Assembly (NCBI RefSeq): GCF_003217255.1
Contig: NZ_QJTE01000003.1
Location: forward strand, 310,001-374,000
Direction of reading: 5' to 3'
Source: Pseudoroseicyclus aestuarii
GTDB lineage: Bacteria > Pseudomonadota > Alphaproteobacteria > Rhodobacterales > Rhodobacteraceae
DNA: 64,000 bases
Shown here: positions 7,837 to 15,794 of the stretch, piece after piece
Layout of the letters: each line of letters opens with the position of its first letter
Numbering within the stretch: the stretch's first letter is position 1
The notes under the pieces: generated by a model
The model's input: the letters and a program-made list of their open reading frames with translations, nothing else
Database searches by the model: none
Told to the model about the DNA's origin: nothing
Position numbers and translations under genes: made by a program

Positions 7837-8627
7837 GCGGCCTCCTGCGCTGGGCCGCGGCCCTGGGCGATGCGGATCTGGTCGCGCAGCAGGTGCAGCA
7901 TCTCGCCCGCCTTGGGCTGGTAGAGGATGTCGATCTCTCGGTCGGCGGGCAGATCGACATCGAGGACGTATTGCGTGCGCGCCGGGCGCCCCGAGAGGAC
8001 GACGACCTGATCGCCGAGGAAAACCGATTCGCGCAGGTCATGGGTGATGAGGATGGCTGTGAAGGGCTCCTGCCGGCGCAGGTCGCGCATCGTTTGCCAC
8101 AGGTCCTCGCGCGTGAAATTGTCGAGCGCGCCGAAGGGCTCGTCGAGGATCAGCACCTCGGGCCGGTGCACGATGGCGCGGCAGAGCGAGGCGCGCTGGC
8201 GCATCCCGCCAGACAGCTCCGACGGGCGCTTGTTTTCGAAGCCGGCCAGCCCGACGAGGTCGAGAAGCTCCATCGCGCGTGCGACGCGGTCCCGGCGCGG
8301 CATGCGCGGGGCAACGATCTCGAGCGGCAGGATCACGTTGTCGAGGATGCTGCGCCATTCCAGCAGGACGGGGTTCTGGAAAGCCATGCCGACTGTGCTG
8401 CGCGGGCTGGTGACCGGGCTGCCGTGCAGCCGCACCTCGCCCGCGTCGGGGCGCATCAGCCCGGCGACCAGCCGCGTCAGCGTCGATTTCCCGCAGCCCG
8501 AGGGGCCGACGACGGCGGCGAAGGCGCCCTCGGGCACCGAGAGGGTCAGCCCGTCCAGCACGGGCAGCGGGCCGGCCGGGGTCTTGTAGGCGTGGCGGAC
8601 GTCGGTGATCTCGATCAGGTCGGGCAT
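7833..8627 (-). CDS. ABC transporter ATP-binding protein, NitT/TauT type
   Basis: 264 residues with all nucleotide-binding motifs: Walker A GPSGCGKST (about 41-49), Q-loop at MAFQNPVLLEWRS, signature LSGGMRQRASLCRA (about 138-151), Walker B VLILDEPFGALD (about 159-170), and the switch His in ILITHDLRES. It energises the permease encoded immediately downstream and is the second gene of the minus-strand order binding protein, ATPase, permease. A strong hairpin in the 94-base gap after the binding-protein gene may lower its expression relative to the periplasmic component, as is common in such operons. Confidence 0.93.
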   Translation of the reverse strand: MPDLIEITDVRHAYKTPAGPLPVLDGLTLSVPEGAFAAVVGPSGCGKSTLTRLVAGLMRPDAGEVRLHGSPVTSPRSTVGMAFQNPVLLEWRSILDNVILPLEIVAPRMPRRDRVARAMELLDLVGLAGFENKRPSELSGGMRQRASLCRAIVHRPEVLILDEPFGALDNFTREDLWQTMRDLRRQEPFTAILITHDLRESVFLGDQVVVLSGRPARTQYVLDVDLPADREIDILYQPKAGEMLHLLRDQIRIAQGRGPAQEAA

Positions 8628-8656
8628 CGGGCGCTTTCGGCGGGACTGGTGACAGC

Positions 8657-8682
8657 GGGGCCGGGCCGTGAGGCCCGACCCC
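8657..8682 (-). promoter_or_regulatory. intercistronic hairpin between binding-protein and ATPase genes
   Basis: In transcript sense GGGGUCGGGCC-UCAC-GGCCCGGCCCC: an 11-bp stem with one G-U pair and a 4-base loop, no U-tract. Such stems protect the upstream mRNA from 3' decay and give more binding protein than ATPase. The role here is inference from position. Confidence 0.6.
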
Positions 8683-8721
8683 AGTGGTCGGCGGGAGCGG
8701 CGAGGGAAGGAGCCCCCGGCC

Positions 8722-9735
8722 TCACTCGCTCAGGTCAAAGCCGCCCTCGGGCAGCCAGGTCGCGTCGAAGAAGGTCGCAGCCTCGGGCGTTTCCTGAAAG
8801 TCGTAGACCGTTTCGGTCTGGGCGATCGCCTCTTCCATGCGGGCGGGGTCGATGATGCCGAAGCCGTTCTGCGCCACCCAATCCGTCAGCACGTTGTCGC
8901 GGATCGACAGCTCCAGCCGGCGCTGCTCGAGGTCGGCATCTGCGGCGGAGTTCCGCTCCAGCAGGGCCTCTATTGCGGCCTCGGGGTCGTCGATGGCATC
9001 CTGCCAGCCCTCTGCCACGGCGGCGAGGAAACCCTCGACCGCCTCGGGGTTCTCGGCCGCGAAGTCGGTGTTGACGAGGATCGCGTTGCCGTAAAGCGCG
9101 AGACCGTAGTCGGCCATGAGCATCACGGTCTGATCCTCGGGCGCCACGCCAAGACGCTCTGCGTTCAGGGTCGAGGTGAAGGAAAAGCCGGTGATCGCAT
9201 CGACCTCGCCGGCGGCCAGCATCGGCTCGCGCGTCGGGAAGCCGACGGGCTCGACGGTGATGCTGTCCATGTCGAGGCCGGTCTCGGCGGCGAAGATCGG
9301 GAACTGCGCCCAGGCGCCGTCGGGCGGCGGGGCGCCGAGGGTCGCGCCGTCGAGGTCGGCGGGTTCCTCGATGCCAAGGCTCTTGCGGCCGATCACCGCG
9401 AAGGGCGGGGCGTCGTAGATCATCATCGCCGCCACCACCGGCGCGCCGGGGTTCTGGTCGAGAAAGCGCATCAGGCTGTTCAGATCGGCGAAGCCCACCG
9501 GGTAGGCGCCTGTCGCGACCTTGGGGATCGCGTCGAGCGAGCCGGAGCCGGCGGTGATCTCGACCTCTAGGCCCGCGTCGGCGAAATGCCCGTTGTCGAT
9601 GGCCAGGAAATAGGGCGCCGCGGGCCCCTCGAAGACCCAGTCGAGCGCGAAGGGCATCGCGGTCTCCTGCGCGAGGGCCGGGCCCGCGAGGGCGGCGAGC
9701 GCGGCTGCGGCGGCAAGAGGGCGGATCAGGGTCAT
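8722..9735 (-). CDS. ABC transporter substrate-binding protein, NMT1/THI5-like
   Basis: 337 residues from ATG 9735. The first 22 residues (positive start, alanine-rich core, then PALAQE) are a Sec signal peptide, so the mature protein is periplasmic. The mature N-terminus FALDWVFEGPAAPYFLA matches the start of NMT1/THI5-like and TauA/SsuA binding proteins, which bind pyrimidines, sulfonates, nitrate or related ligands. The LDWVFEG motif and acidic pocket region differ from the classical HMP-binding proteins, so thiamine-precursor uptake is only one option. First gene of the importer operon. A longer reading frame reaching to 11124 in this phase is an artefact of high GC. Confidence 0.88.
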   Translation of the reverse strand: MTLIRPLAAAAALAALAGPALAQETAMPFALDWVFEGPAAPYFLAIDNGHFADAGLEVEITAGSGSLDAIPKVATGAYPVGFADLNSLMRFLDQNPGAPVVAAMMIYDAPPFAVIGRKSLGIEEPADLDGATLGAPPPDGAWAQFPIFAAETGLDMDSITVEPVGFPTREPMLAAGEVDAITGFSFTSTLNAERLGVAPEDQTVMLMADYGLALYGNAILVNTDFAAENPEAVEGFLAAVAEGWQDAIDDPEAAIEALLERNSAADADLEQRRLELSIRDNVLTDWVAQNGFGIIDPARMEEAIAQTETVYDFQETPEAATFFDATWLPEGGFDLSE

Positions 9736-9791
9736 GGGATCATCCTTCGGCAGATCGGTCCCGACGATCCTGCGCCCCCGCGTCTCGGCCC

Positions 9792-9831
9792 CGCCAGACC
9801 GGCACTGCGCCCAGCGGATCGCGGTCTGGCG
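9792..9831 (-). promoter_or_regulatory. hairpin in the leader of the binding-protein gene
   Basis: Perfect 10-bp inverted repeat CGCCAGACCG / CGGTCTGGCG separated by 20 bases, 57 bases before the start at 9735. It could end transcription from the HAD gene upstream, or form a leader structure controlling the importer. I compared it with the TPP riboswitch core and did not find a convincing match. Confidence 0.45.
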
Positions 9832-9866
9832 ATGCCCAAGGAGAAGGCGCTGCGGCCCGCCTGTGC

Positions 9867-10568
9867 CTAAGTGTCGTGCAGTTGGTCTTTCGCAGCGAGG
9901 AGCGGGCCCAGCCCCGCGGCCGTGGCGCCCTCCGCCAGATCCCGCGCTGCGTAATGCGCCTGCCGCAGCGCCGCCTCGCCCGGCGGCGGCATGTGCACCA
10001 CCGTCAGGCCGGCGGAATGAGCGGCCTGCGCCCCGGTGCCGCTGTCCTCGAAGGCGAGGCATCGGTCGGGCGCCACGCCCAGCAGGCGCGCGGCCTCGAG
10101 ATAGGCGTCGGGCGCGGGCTTGGCCTCTGCGATGTCGTCGACGCTGACGAGGGTCTCGATCCAGCGCCCGAGACCGGCATGGCGCAGCTTCACCTCGGCC
10201 ATGTTGCGGCGCGAGGAGGTGGCGATGGCCATCGGCAGGCCCGCGGCATGGGCCGCCTCGATCAGCGCCTGCGCGCCGCCCAGCAGCGGCAGCCCCTCGT
10301 CCTCGAGCCGGGCCTCGGTCCTCGCGTCCCAGTCGCGCAGGAAGCGCTCGCGGTCGATCTCGCGGCCAATCTCGGCCTCGACCCGGCGCATGCGCTCGGC
10401 GTCGTGAATGCCGGCCAGCGCCTCGAAGAAGCTGATCGGCAGATCGACGTCCTGATCGCGCAGGGCGGCGATGCCGGTCTCGTTGCAGAGGGTCTCGGTG
10501 TCGACGAGCGTGCCGTCGAGGTCGAAGACGATGGCATCGAAGGGTAGGGGGTCGGGGCGCTGCGGCAT
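9867..10568 (-). CDS. HAD-superfamily phosphatase (subfamily IA)
   Basis: 233 residues. Motif I is FDLDGTLVDT (Asp nucleophile and acid/base Asp, about residues 15-24), motif II ATSSRR (about 115-120), motif III Lys in AEAKPAPDAY (about 148-157), motif IV FEDSGTG (about 172-178). The helical cap lies between motifs I and II, which is the beta-phosphoglucomutase/phosphoglycolate phosphatase-like group acting on small phosphate esters. It is 131 bases upstream of the importer on the same strand and may be co-transcribed, though the hairpin at 9792-9831 stands between. Substrate unknown. Confidence 0.88.
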   Translation of the reverse strand: MPQRPDPLPFDAIVFDLDGTLVDTETLCNETGIAALRDQDVDLPISFFEALAGIHDAERMRRVEAEIGREIDRERFLRDWDARTEARLEDEGLPLLGGAQALIEAAHAAGLPMAIATSSRRNMAEVKLRHAGLGRWIETLVSVDDIAEAKPAPDAYLEAARLLGVAPDRCLAFEDSGTGAQAAHSAGLTVVHMPPPGEAALRQAHYAARDLAEGATAAGLGPLLAAKDQLHDT

Positions 10569-10598
10569 CGGATCCTCGCGGTCTGCTCGGGTCCGGGC

Positions 10599-12503
10599 CT
10601 AGCCGCGCGCCGCCCTGCTGTCGAGCGCGGGCGTGTCGAAGTGCAGCACGAAGCGCGAGAAGCCGTCGCGCCCGCCGGAGGTGGGGCACAGCCGGACCGG
10701 CGCCTCCTCCAGCCGGCTGACGGCGCCCGGGCCGCTGTCGAACCAGGCGCCGGTGCCGGGCAGGGGGGCAAAGCGCCAGACCTGGCGCGGATCGGGGCGC
10801 AGCGGCGCGGCGGCGATGTGGCGGCGCAGGATCTCGGGCAGGCGGCCGCCATCCTCGACGATCTCGCCAGAGCGCAGGGCCGGGGCCGCTGGATGCCCCG
10901 GCGCATGGCGGTGATCGTTGCTGGCGATCACCACGCGCTCCTCCGGGTCCAGCACCCGCCCGCGCCAGGAAATCGGGCCGACGCGACCGCCGGGCGAGGC
11001 GCTGGGATCGATCTCGTAGGTCAGGCCGTCGAGCACGTCGAAGCGGTAGCTCGGGCGGCTGAGATCCAGCAGCGGCTGGTCCATCCGGCCTCGGGTGATC
11101 GGCAGAAAGGCCAGCGCCGACCATTCCAGCCAGTCGCTGAGGACGCTGGCTCGCACGCAGCTGACCTTCAGCCGGTCGGCGAAGGGATACAGCTCGTGGG
11201 CGTGGCGGATCAGCAGCGGGCCGGACGGGATGTCGATGTAGTTGCCCGGCCCGGCCCGCCCGCCGGAGCGGAAGGGCGAGACGGCGACGACCAGCGGCAG
11301 CGCGGCCTCGGGCTGGCCCGTCAGCAGGTGCCGGGCGCGGTCGCGCATCGCATCGGCCAGCAGGCTGAGCGTGGCATCGGGCCCGACCAGCGCGAAGTGG
11401 CTGTGCAGGCGTGCCTCGGTTCGGCCGATCGGCGTGCGCACGAGGTTGAGGGTGCGGTGGTGGCAGCAGGCGACGCAGGCGCCGACGGCGGCGTCGATGC
11501 GGGGCAGCGCCTTGCTGGTCCCGGTCTCCGCGGCGCGACTCTCGTCGCTCTCGGCCGAAGGGATCAGCCGCGCGGCCTCTGTCCGGGTGCGCCAGCCCCG
11601 CTCCGTCATCTCCAGCACCAGGTCGAGCGCCCCGATATGAGAGCCGAAGAAGCCCGGCATCACCGCCGGCTTGCCGTGCAGCAGGCCGCGGGCGGCATCG
11701 ACGACGCCGGCGGAGCGGGCCATCGGGCCGGGGAAGGTGAGATGCGTGTGCCCCAGCAGCAGCATGTCGATTCCCTCGACGGCGGCGAGGGGGATCGCGG
11801 CGTTCTCCATCCCCGGCTGATGGGTGACCGGGCCGATGCCGCTGTGGACCAGCGCGACAACGAGGTCGGCCCCCAGCGCGCGCAGCCGCGGCACCTCCTC
11901 GCGGGCCGAGTCGACGATGTCGCGGCTGGCGATCGCATCCTCGAGCTGGTGGCGCGACCAGGCCACGCTCTGCGGCGGGGCGAACCCGACGAGCCCGATG
12001 CGCAGCGGCTGGCGGCTGCCATCGCTGGCGCGCATCTCGCGTTCGATCACCACGCTGCGGCGCAGCGGCCAGCCCGAGGAGGCGCGCGTCGGCACGAGGT
12101 TGGAGCAGATGATCGGAAACCGCGCCTGCGCCACGGTCCGCCGCAGGAAGGGCAGGCCATAGGCGAAATCGTGGTTGCCCAGCGTGGCGGCATCGTAGTC
12201 CAAAACGTTCATCGCCGCGATCATCGGATGCGCCAGCCCCGAGCCCGCATCGGCGGCGACGAGATCGGCCAGCGGATTGCCCTGCAGCATGTCGCCGGTG
12301 TCGAACAGCAGCGTGTTGGCGCGGCGCTTCCGCTCCTTGCGGATCTGCAAGGCGGTGCGGGCAAGGCCGCGATCCGAGGCCGGCCGGTCGGCGAGATAGT
12401 CATAGGGCATGACATGCCCATGCAGGTCGGTCGTCGACAGAACGCACAGCTCGATCTCGGTGCCGAGCTTGCTCGGACGCTGTGGCTCGTGCTGTAACAA
12501 CAC
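10599..12503 (-). CDS. CpdB-like 2',3'-cyclic-nucleotide phosphodiesterase/3'-nucleotidase, no signal peptide
   Basis: 634 residues from GTG 12503, preceded by GAGAGAG. The metallophosphoesterase domain (about 17-330) shows LSTTDLHGHV, FDTGDMLQGNP, ATLGNHDFAYG, ALVHSGIG and LLLGHTHLTFPG, the di-metal site signatures. The C-terminal 5'-nucleotidase domain with the substrate pocket fills about 350-600. The layout matches CpdB, which hydrolyses 2',3'-cyclic nucleotides and 3'-nucleotides in the periplasm to scavenge phosphate and nucleosides. The N-terminus is MLLQHEPQRPSKLGTEIELC, polar with no hydrophobic signal core, so this version looks cytoplasmic or relies on an unseen start. Divergent from nudC. 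Confidence 0.88.
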   Translation of the reverse strand: MLLQHEPQRPSKLGTEIELCVLSTTDLHGHVMPYDYLADRPASDRGLARTALQIRKERKRRANTLLFDTGDMLQGNPLADLVAADAGSGLAHPMIAAMNVLDYDAATLGNHDFAYGLPFLRRTVAQARFPIICSNLVPTRASSGWPLRRSVVIEREMRASDGSRQPLRIGLVGFAPPQSVAWSRHQLEDAIASRDIVDSAREEVPRLRALGADLVVALVHSGIGPVTHQPGMENAAIPLAAVEGIDMLLLGHTHLTFPGPMARSAGVVDAARGLLHGKPAVMPGFFGSHIGALDLVLEMTERGWRTRTEAARLIPSAESDESRAAETGTSKALPRIDAAVGACVACCHHRTLNLVRTPIGRTEARLHSHFALVGPDATLSLLADAMRDRARHLLTGQPEAALPLVVAVSPFRSGGRAGPGNYIDIPSGPLLIRHAHELYPFADRLKVSCVRASVLSDWLEWSALAFLPITRGRMDQPLLDLSRPSYRFDVLDGLTYEIDPSASPGGRVGPISWRGRVLDPEERVVIASNDHRHAPGHPAAPALRSGEIVEDGGRLPEILRRHIAAAPLRPDPRQVWRFAPLPGTGAWFDSGPGAVSRLEEAPVRLCPTSGGRDGFSRFVLHFDTPALDSRAARG

Positions 12504-12613
12504 TGGCTGGAACTCTCTCGCTGCGGCCTAGGCGTTCAACCATAGCGGGTAATTTTCATCCCGGAAAGGCACGTGCCGCCGGAATGTGCACTTTTTGAAA
12601 AGGAACTGCCGCG

Positions 12614-13612
12614 GTGAAACTGGCCGAGACTGTGACCTTCGGCGGCCTCGGCGAGGCCGCGCCTGCCTCCGCGCCCTGGCCGGGCCTTGCCCGCGCCGCC
12701 GAGCTGCGCGGGGACGAGGCTGCGCTGCGGGCGCTGGCGGGCCGCCCCGGGGCGCGCTGGATCGTCTTCTGGCAGGGGCGGCCACTGGTGCGGGAGGGCG
12801 GGCTGGTGCGGCTCCCGGCCGGGCACCCGGTGCTGCCCGAGGCGACGCAGGAGCTGTTCCTCGGCCTCGAGGCGGGCGAGGGGGTCTGGGCGCTGGATCT
12901 GGGCGCTTGGCAGCCGCCGGAGGGGCCTGAGGAGGCCGCCGATCCCACCCTGCGCGACGGGGCCTTGCCCGATGCCGTCCCGCATCCCGATCTGCCCGGC
13001 GCCGCCTTCACGGCGCTGCGCGCGGTGATGGCCGAGCTGGATGCCGCCGAGGCCGGGCAGGCCGCCGCGGCCAAGGCGGTGCTGGACTGGCACGTCTCGC
13101 ACCGCTTCTGCGCCCGCTGCGGTCACGAAAGCGCGGCGCGCATGGCCGGCTGGCAGCGCGACTGCCCGGCCTGCGGCACGCATCATTTCCCGCGCACCGA
13201 TCCGGTGGTCATCACCCTCGTCACCCGCGGCGACAGGGTGCTGCTGGGGCGCGGCCCGCGCTTTCCCGAGACCATGTTCTCGCTGCTCGCGGGTTTCGTC
13301 GAGCCGGGCGAGACCGTCGAGGCCGCGGTCCGGCGCGAGGTCTGGGAAGAGACGCGGGTGCAGCTGGGGCGCGTCGACTACCTCTCCAGCCAGCCCTGGC
13401 CCTTCCCGGCTAACCTGATGATCGGCTGCCACGCCGAGGCGCTGAGCGAGGAGATCACCCCCGATCCCACCGAGATCGTCGAGGCGCTCTGGGTCGACAA
13501 GGAGCGGCTGGCCCGCATCTTCGCCGGACGCGATCCGGAGATCCGGACGCCGCGGCACAGCGCGATTGCCGGCTTCCTGCTGTGGAACTGGCTGGCGGAC
13601 CGCCTAGATTGA
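12614..13612 (+). CDS. nudC: NAD(+)/NADH pyrophosphatase NudC
   Basis: 332 residues. An N-terminal variable domain is followed by a zinc ribbon (CARCG at about residue 171 and CPAC at about 189) and the Nudix box GFVEPGETVEAAVRREVWEE (about 235-254). The NADH-specific SQPWPFP signature follows at about 262-268. The enzyme splits NADH to NMNH and AMP and removes the NAD cap from 5'-NAD-RNA; it works as a dimer in the cytoplasm. Start GTG 12614 follows AAAAGGAACTGCCGCG. It is divergent from the CpdB-like gene and 22 bases ahead of the SRPBCC gene, with which it may be co-transcribed. Confidence 0.95.
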   Translation: MKLAETVTFGGLGEAAPASAPWPGLARAAELRGDEAALRALAGRPGARWIVFWQGRPLVREGGLVRLPAGHPVLPEATQELFLGLEAGEGVWALDLGAWQPPEGPEEAADPTLRDGALPDAVPHPDLPGAAFTALRAVMAELDAAEAGQAAAAKAVLDWHVSHRFCARCGHESAARMAGWQRDCPACGTHHFPRTDPVVITLVTRGDRVLLGRGPRFPETMFSLLAGFVEPGETVEAAVRREVWEETRVQLGRVDYLSSQPWPFPANLMIGCHAEALSEEITPDPTEIVEALWVDKERLARIFAGRDPEIRTPRHSAIAGFLLWNWLADRLD

Positions 13613-13634
13613 GGCGGCACGACCCGGAGAGACC

Positions 13635-14183
13635 ATGAAGTTTGCCGCCAAGACCGAGATTGCCGCCCCGCAGCAGTTCGCCTTCGACCAGCTGTCGGAT
13701 TTCGCCCGGTTCGAGGAGGCCATTCGCGCCCGAGGGGCCCAACTCCAGCGCCAGCCGGCGGAGCAGGGGCTTCTGGGCACGCGCTGGGACGGCGAGGTCG
13801 CCTTTCGCGGTCGCCATCGCGAGGTCGGCGCGGAGCTGACGCAGTGGGATCCGCCCGCCGGCTACGGCCTCTCTGTCGACAGCGGCGGCTTCGTCGGCGA
13901 TTTCGTCCTGGCGCTGCGCCCGCTCGATGCGGCCCGCTGCGCGCTGAGCGTCGAGCTGGTGCTTGAGCCGACCTCCATGTCCGCGCGGCTGATGCTGCAA
14001 TCGCTGAAGCTGGCGCGCGGCAACCTCGAGCGGCGCTTTTCCGACCGGGTTCAGGCGCAGGGGCAGGAGATCGCCGCGGCCTGGCGGGCGAAGGGCGCCC
14101 GAGGGCGGCGGCCTAGCCCCGCGCCACCTCGTAGCGGCGCTGGTCGGCGGGGAAGACGCCCATCAGCCGCAGGTGATCGGTGA
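13635..14183 (+). CDS. SRPBCC-family (START/polyketide cyclase-like) protein
   Basis: 182 residues. The opening MKFAAKTEIAAPQQFAFDQL followed by FARFEEAIRARGA is the typical first strand and helix of SRPBCC helix-grip proteins, which hold a hydrophobic ligand in a deep cavity. The domain ends near residue 150; the last 30 residues are Arg/Pro-rich and are encoded by the 71 bases that overlap the 3' end of the convergent pheA. That tail is probably a by-product of a shifted or lost stop codon. GGAGAG precedes the ATG. Ligand and role are unknown; it follows nudC on the same strand. Confidence 0.78.
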   Translation: MKFAAKTEIAAPQQFAFDQLSDFARFEEAIRARGAQLQRQPAEQGLLGTRWDGEVAFRGRHREVGAELTQWDPPAGYGLSVDSGGFVGDFVLALRPLDAARCALSVELVLEPTSMSARLMLQSLKLARGNLERRFSDRVQAQGQEIAAAWRAKGARGRRPSPAPPRSGAGRRGRRPSAAGDR

Positions 14184-14961
14184 AATAGTCCAGTTCCTCG
14201 AAGGCCAGCTGCATCGCGCGGTCGTCGGGATGGCCCTCGACCTCGGCATAGAACTGGGTTGCGGTGAAATTGCCGCCGACCATGTAGCTTTCCAGCTTGG
14301 TCATGTTGATGCCGTTGGTGGCGAAGCCGCCCATCGCCTTGAAGAGCGCGGCCGGGATGTTTCGCACGCGAAAGACGAAACTGGTCATCATCGGCCCCTT
14401 CCCGCGCCGGCGCAGGTCGAGATCGCGCGCCATCATCAGGAAACGGGTGGTATTGCGGTCGTGATCCTCGACATGGCGGGCCAGCACGTCGAGGCCGTAG
14501 ACCTGCGCCGCCAGCTCCGATCCCATCGCGCCCTCGGCCGGATCGTTCAGCGTCGCCACCTCGCGCGCGGCGGCGGCGTTGTCGGCCCATTTCAGCGTCT
14601 CGAGGCCCTGCTCGCGCAGGAAGCCGCGTGCCTGGCCGAAGAGGATATCCATCGCCCGGACCCGCCGCAGCCCGTCCAGCCGCGCGCCGCGCGGTCCGAG
14701 CACGTTGATATGCACCCGCACGAAGGCCTCGCCGGTGATGTGCAGCCCGCTTTCGGGCAGCAGCTGATGCACGTCGGCCACACGGCCATAGGTGGAATTC
14801 TCGACCGCGATCATGCCCAGCTGCGCCTCGCCGCGGCGCACCGCGTCGATCGCGTCCTCGAACGTGGGGCAGGGCAGGGGCTCCATGCCCGGCTGCGCCT
14901 CGGTGCAGGCCTGATGACCGTATGCGCCGAGCTCTCCTTGAAAGGCGATGCGGCCTGTCAC
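14113..14961 (-). CDS. pheA: prephenate dehydratase
   Basis: 282 residues. Start GTG 14961 is preferred over TTG 14988 because GGAGGAGACGGGT immediately precedes it and the protein then begins MTGRIAFQGELGAYG, the family N-terminus. The catalytic domain shows ENSTYGRVADVHQLL and NTTRFLMM (Thr-Arg-Phe catalytic motif). The C-terminal ACT domain contains KLESYMVGGNFTATQFYAEV, including the ESxP-like region that binds phenylalanine. The enzyme converts prephenate to phenylpyruvate, the committed step to phenylalanine, and is feedback-inhibited by it. No chorismate mutase domain is fused. Its 3' end overlaps the SRPBCC gene by 71 bases. Confidence 0.95.
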   Translation of the reverse strand: MTGRIAFQGELGAYGHQACTEAQPGMEPLPCPTFEDAIDAVRRGEAQLGMIAVENSTYGRVADVHQLLPESGLHITGEAFVRVHINVLGPRGARLDGLRRVRAMDILFGQARGFLREQGLETLKWADNAAAAREVATLNDPAEGAMGSELAAQVYGLDVLARHVEDHDRNTTRFLMMARDLDLRRRGKGPMMTSFVFRVRNIPAALFKAMGGFATNGINMTKLESYMVGGNFTATQFYAEVEGHPDDRAMQLAFEELDYFTDHLRLMGVFPADQRRYEVARG

Positions 14962-15077
14962 ACCCGTCTCCTCCACGTTTGATGACAAAGCGGTCGATCG
15001 GTCGCGGCTCTACACCTTGCACCCAAGGCTTGGAAGCGGATAAGAGGCTTGAAACAGGGCCTAAGAGTGACCGCGAC

Positions 15078-15608
15078 ATGTTCGACACAATGACCGGAAC
15101 CAAGCTTGTCGGCGCCGTCTGCGGTGCGCTGCTGGTGTTTCTCCTCGGTGGGTACTTCGCCGGAGAGCTCTACAGCATGGGCGGCCACCACCACCCCGGC
15201 GAAGAGGAAGAGCAGGCCTACATCATCCCCGTCGAAGAGACCGGCGGCGCCGCCGAAGAGGCCGCGCCCGAGGTTCCCTTCGAAGAGCTCTGGGCCAGCG
15301 CCGATGCCTCTGCCGGCGAAGCGGTGTTCCGCAACTGCCGCTCCTGCCACGCGCTCGAGGCGGGCGACAACCGCGTCGGCCCGACGCTTTACGACGTGGT
15401 CGGCCGGCCCGTCGACAGCGTCGAGGGCTACGCCTATTCCGGCGCCCTCGAAGAGGTCGTGGACGAATGGACGCCCGAGCACATCTTCGAGTTCCTGCAC
15501 GATCCGCGCGGCTACGCGCCCGGCACCAAGATGACCTACGCCGGCCTGCCCAGCGCCGAGGACCGGGTGAACCTGATCGCCTGGCTCGAGACGAACCCCG
15601 GCGGCTGA
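15078..15608 (+). CDS. membrane-anchored c-type cytochrome (cytochrome c-552/cy type)
   Basis: 176 residues. A single hydrophobic segment (about residues 9-28, LVGAVCGALLVFLLGGYFAG) anchors it in the inner membrane as an uncleaved signal, followed by a His-rich then acidic linker (HHHPGEEEEQ to about residue 73). The class I cytochrome domain has the haem motif CRSCH at about residue 87 and the axial Met in APGTKMTYAGL at about 150. Such cytochromes shuttle electrons from the bc1 complex to terminal oxidases or the reaction centre, like cytochrome cy (CycY/CycM) of Rhodobacter and Paracoccus. It is divergent from pheA and ends in a clear terminator. Confidence 0.92.
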   Translation: MFDTMTGTKLVGAVCGALLVFLLGGYFAGELYSMGGHHHPGEEEEQAYIIPVEETGGAAEEAAPEVPFEELWASADASAGEAVFRNCRSCHALEAGDNRVGPTLYDVVGRPVDSVEGYAYSGALEEVVDEWTPEHIFEFLHDPRGYAPGTKMTYAGLPSAEDRVNLIAWLETNPGG

Positions 15609-15637
15609 CCCCGCCCGCGGGCAAGGCTGCTTGGTTC

Positions 15638-15668
15638 GAAGGCGCCCGCGGGCGCCTTCTTTGCATTT
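15638..15668 (+). terminator. intrinsic terminator after the cytochrome c gene
   Basis: Perfect palindrome GAAGGCGCCCGCGGGCGCCT plus TC (11-bp arms), immediately followed by TTTGCATTT. It lies 30 bases after the stop. Confidence 0.8.
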
Positions 15669-15794
15669 GGTTAACCAAACGGCGCGCCTGATCCTTTCAC
15701 GCATTCGCAACTTGAACACCGGGCGCAGGCGTCGTTAGCCTGCCCGTCATCCGGTGCCCCCGGGCCCATGGCCCCCCGTGTGAAGGAACGCCTC

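Noticed and set aside
9736-9866. possible TPP riboswitch in front of the NMT1-like binding-protein gene
   Set aside because: A CCGAGA and a weak GATCTG-like word occur, but the full set of conserved TPP core elements is not there in order. Only a simple hairpin is supported.
8722-11124. 800-residue open frame on the minus strand
   Set aside because: Only its last 337 residues are a real protein (the ABC binding protein from ATG 9735). The upstream part is a frame shadow of the HAD and CpdB-like genes with low-complexity Arg/Ala composition.
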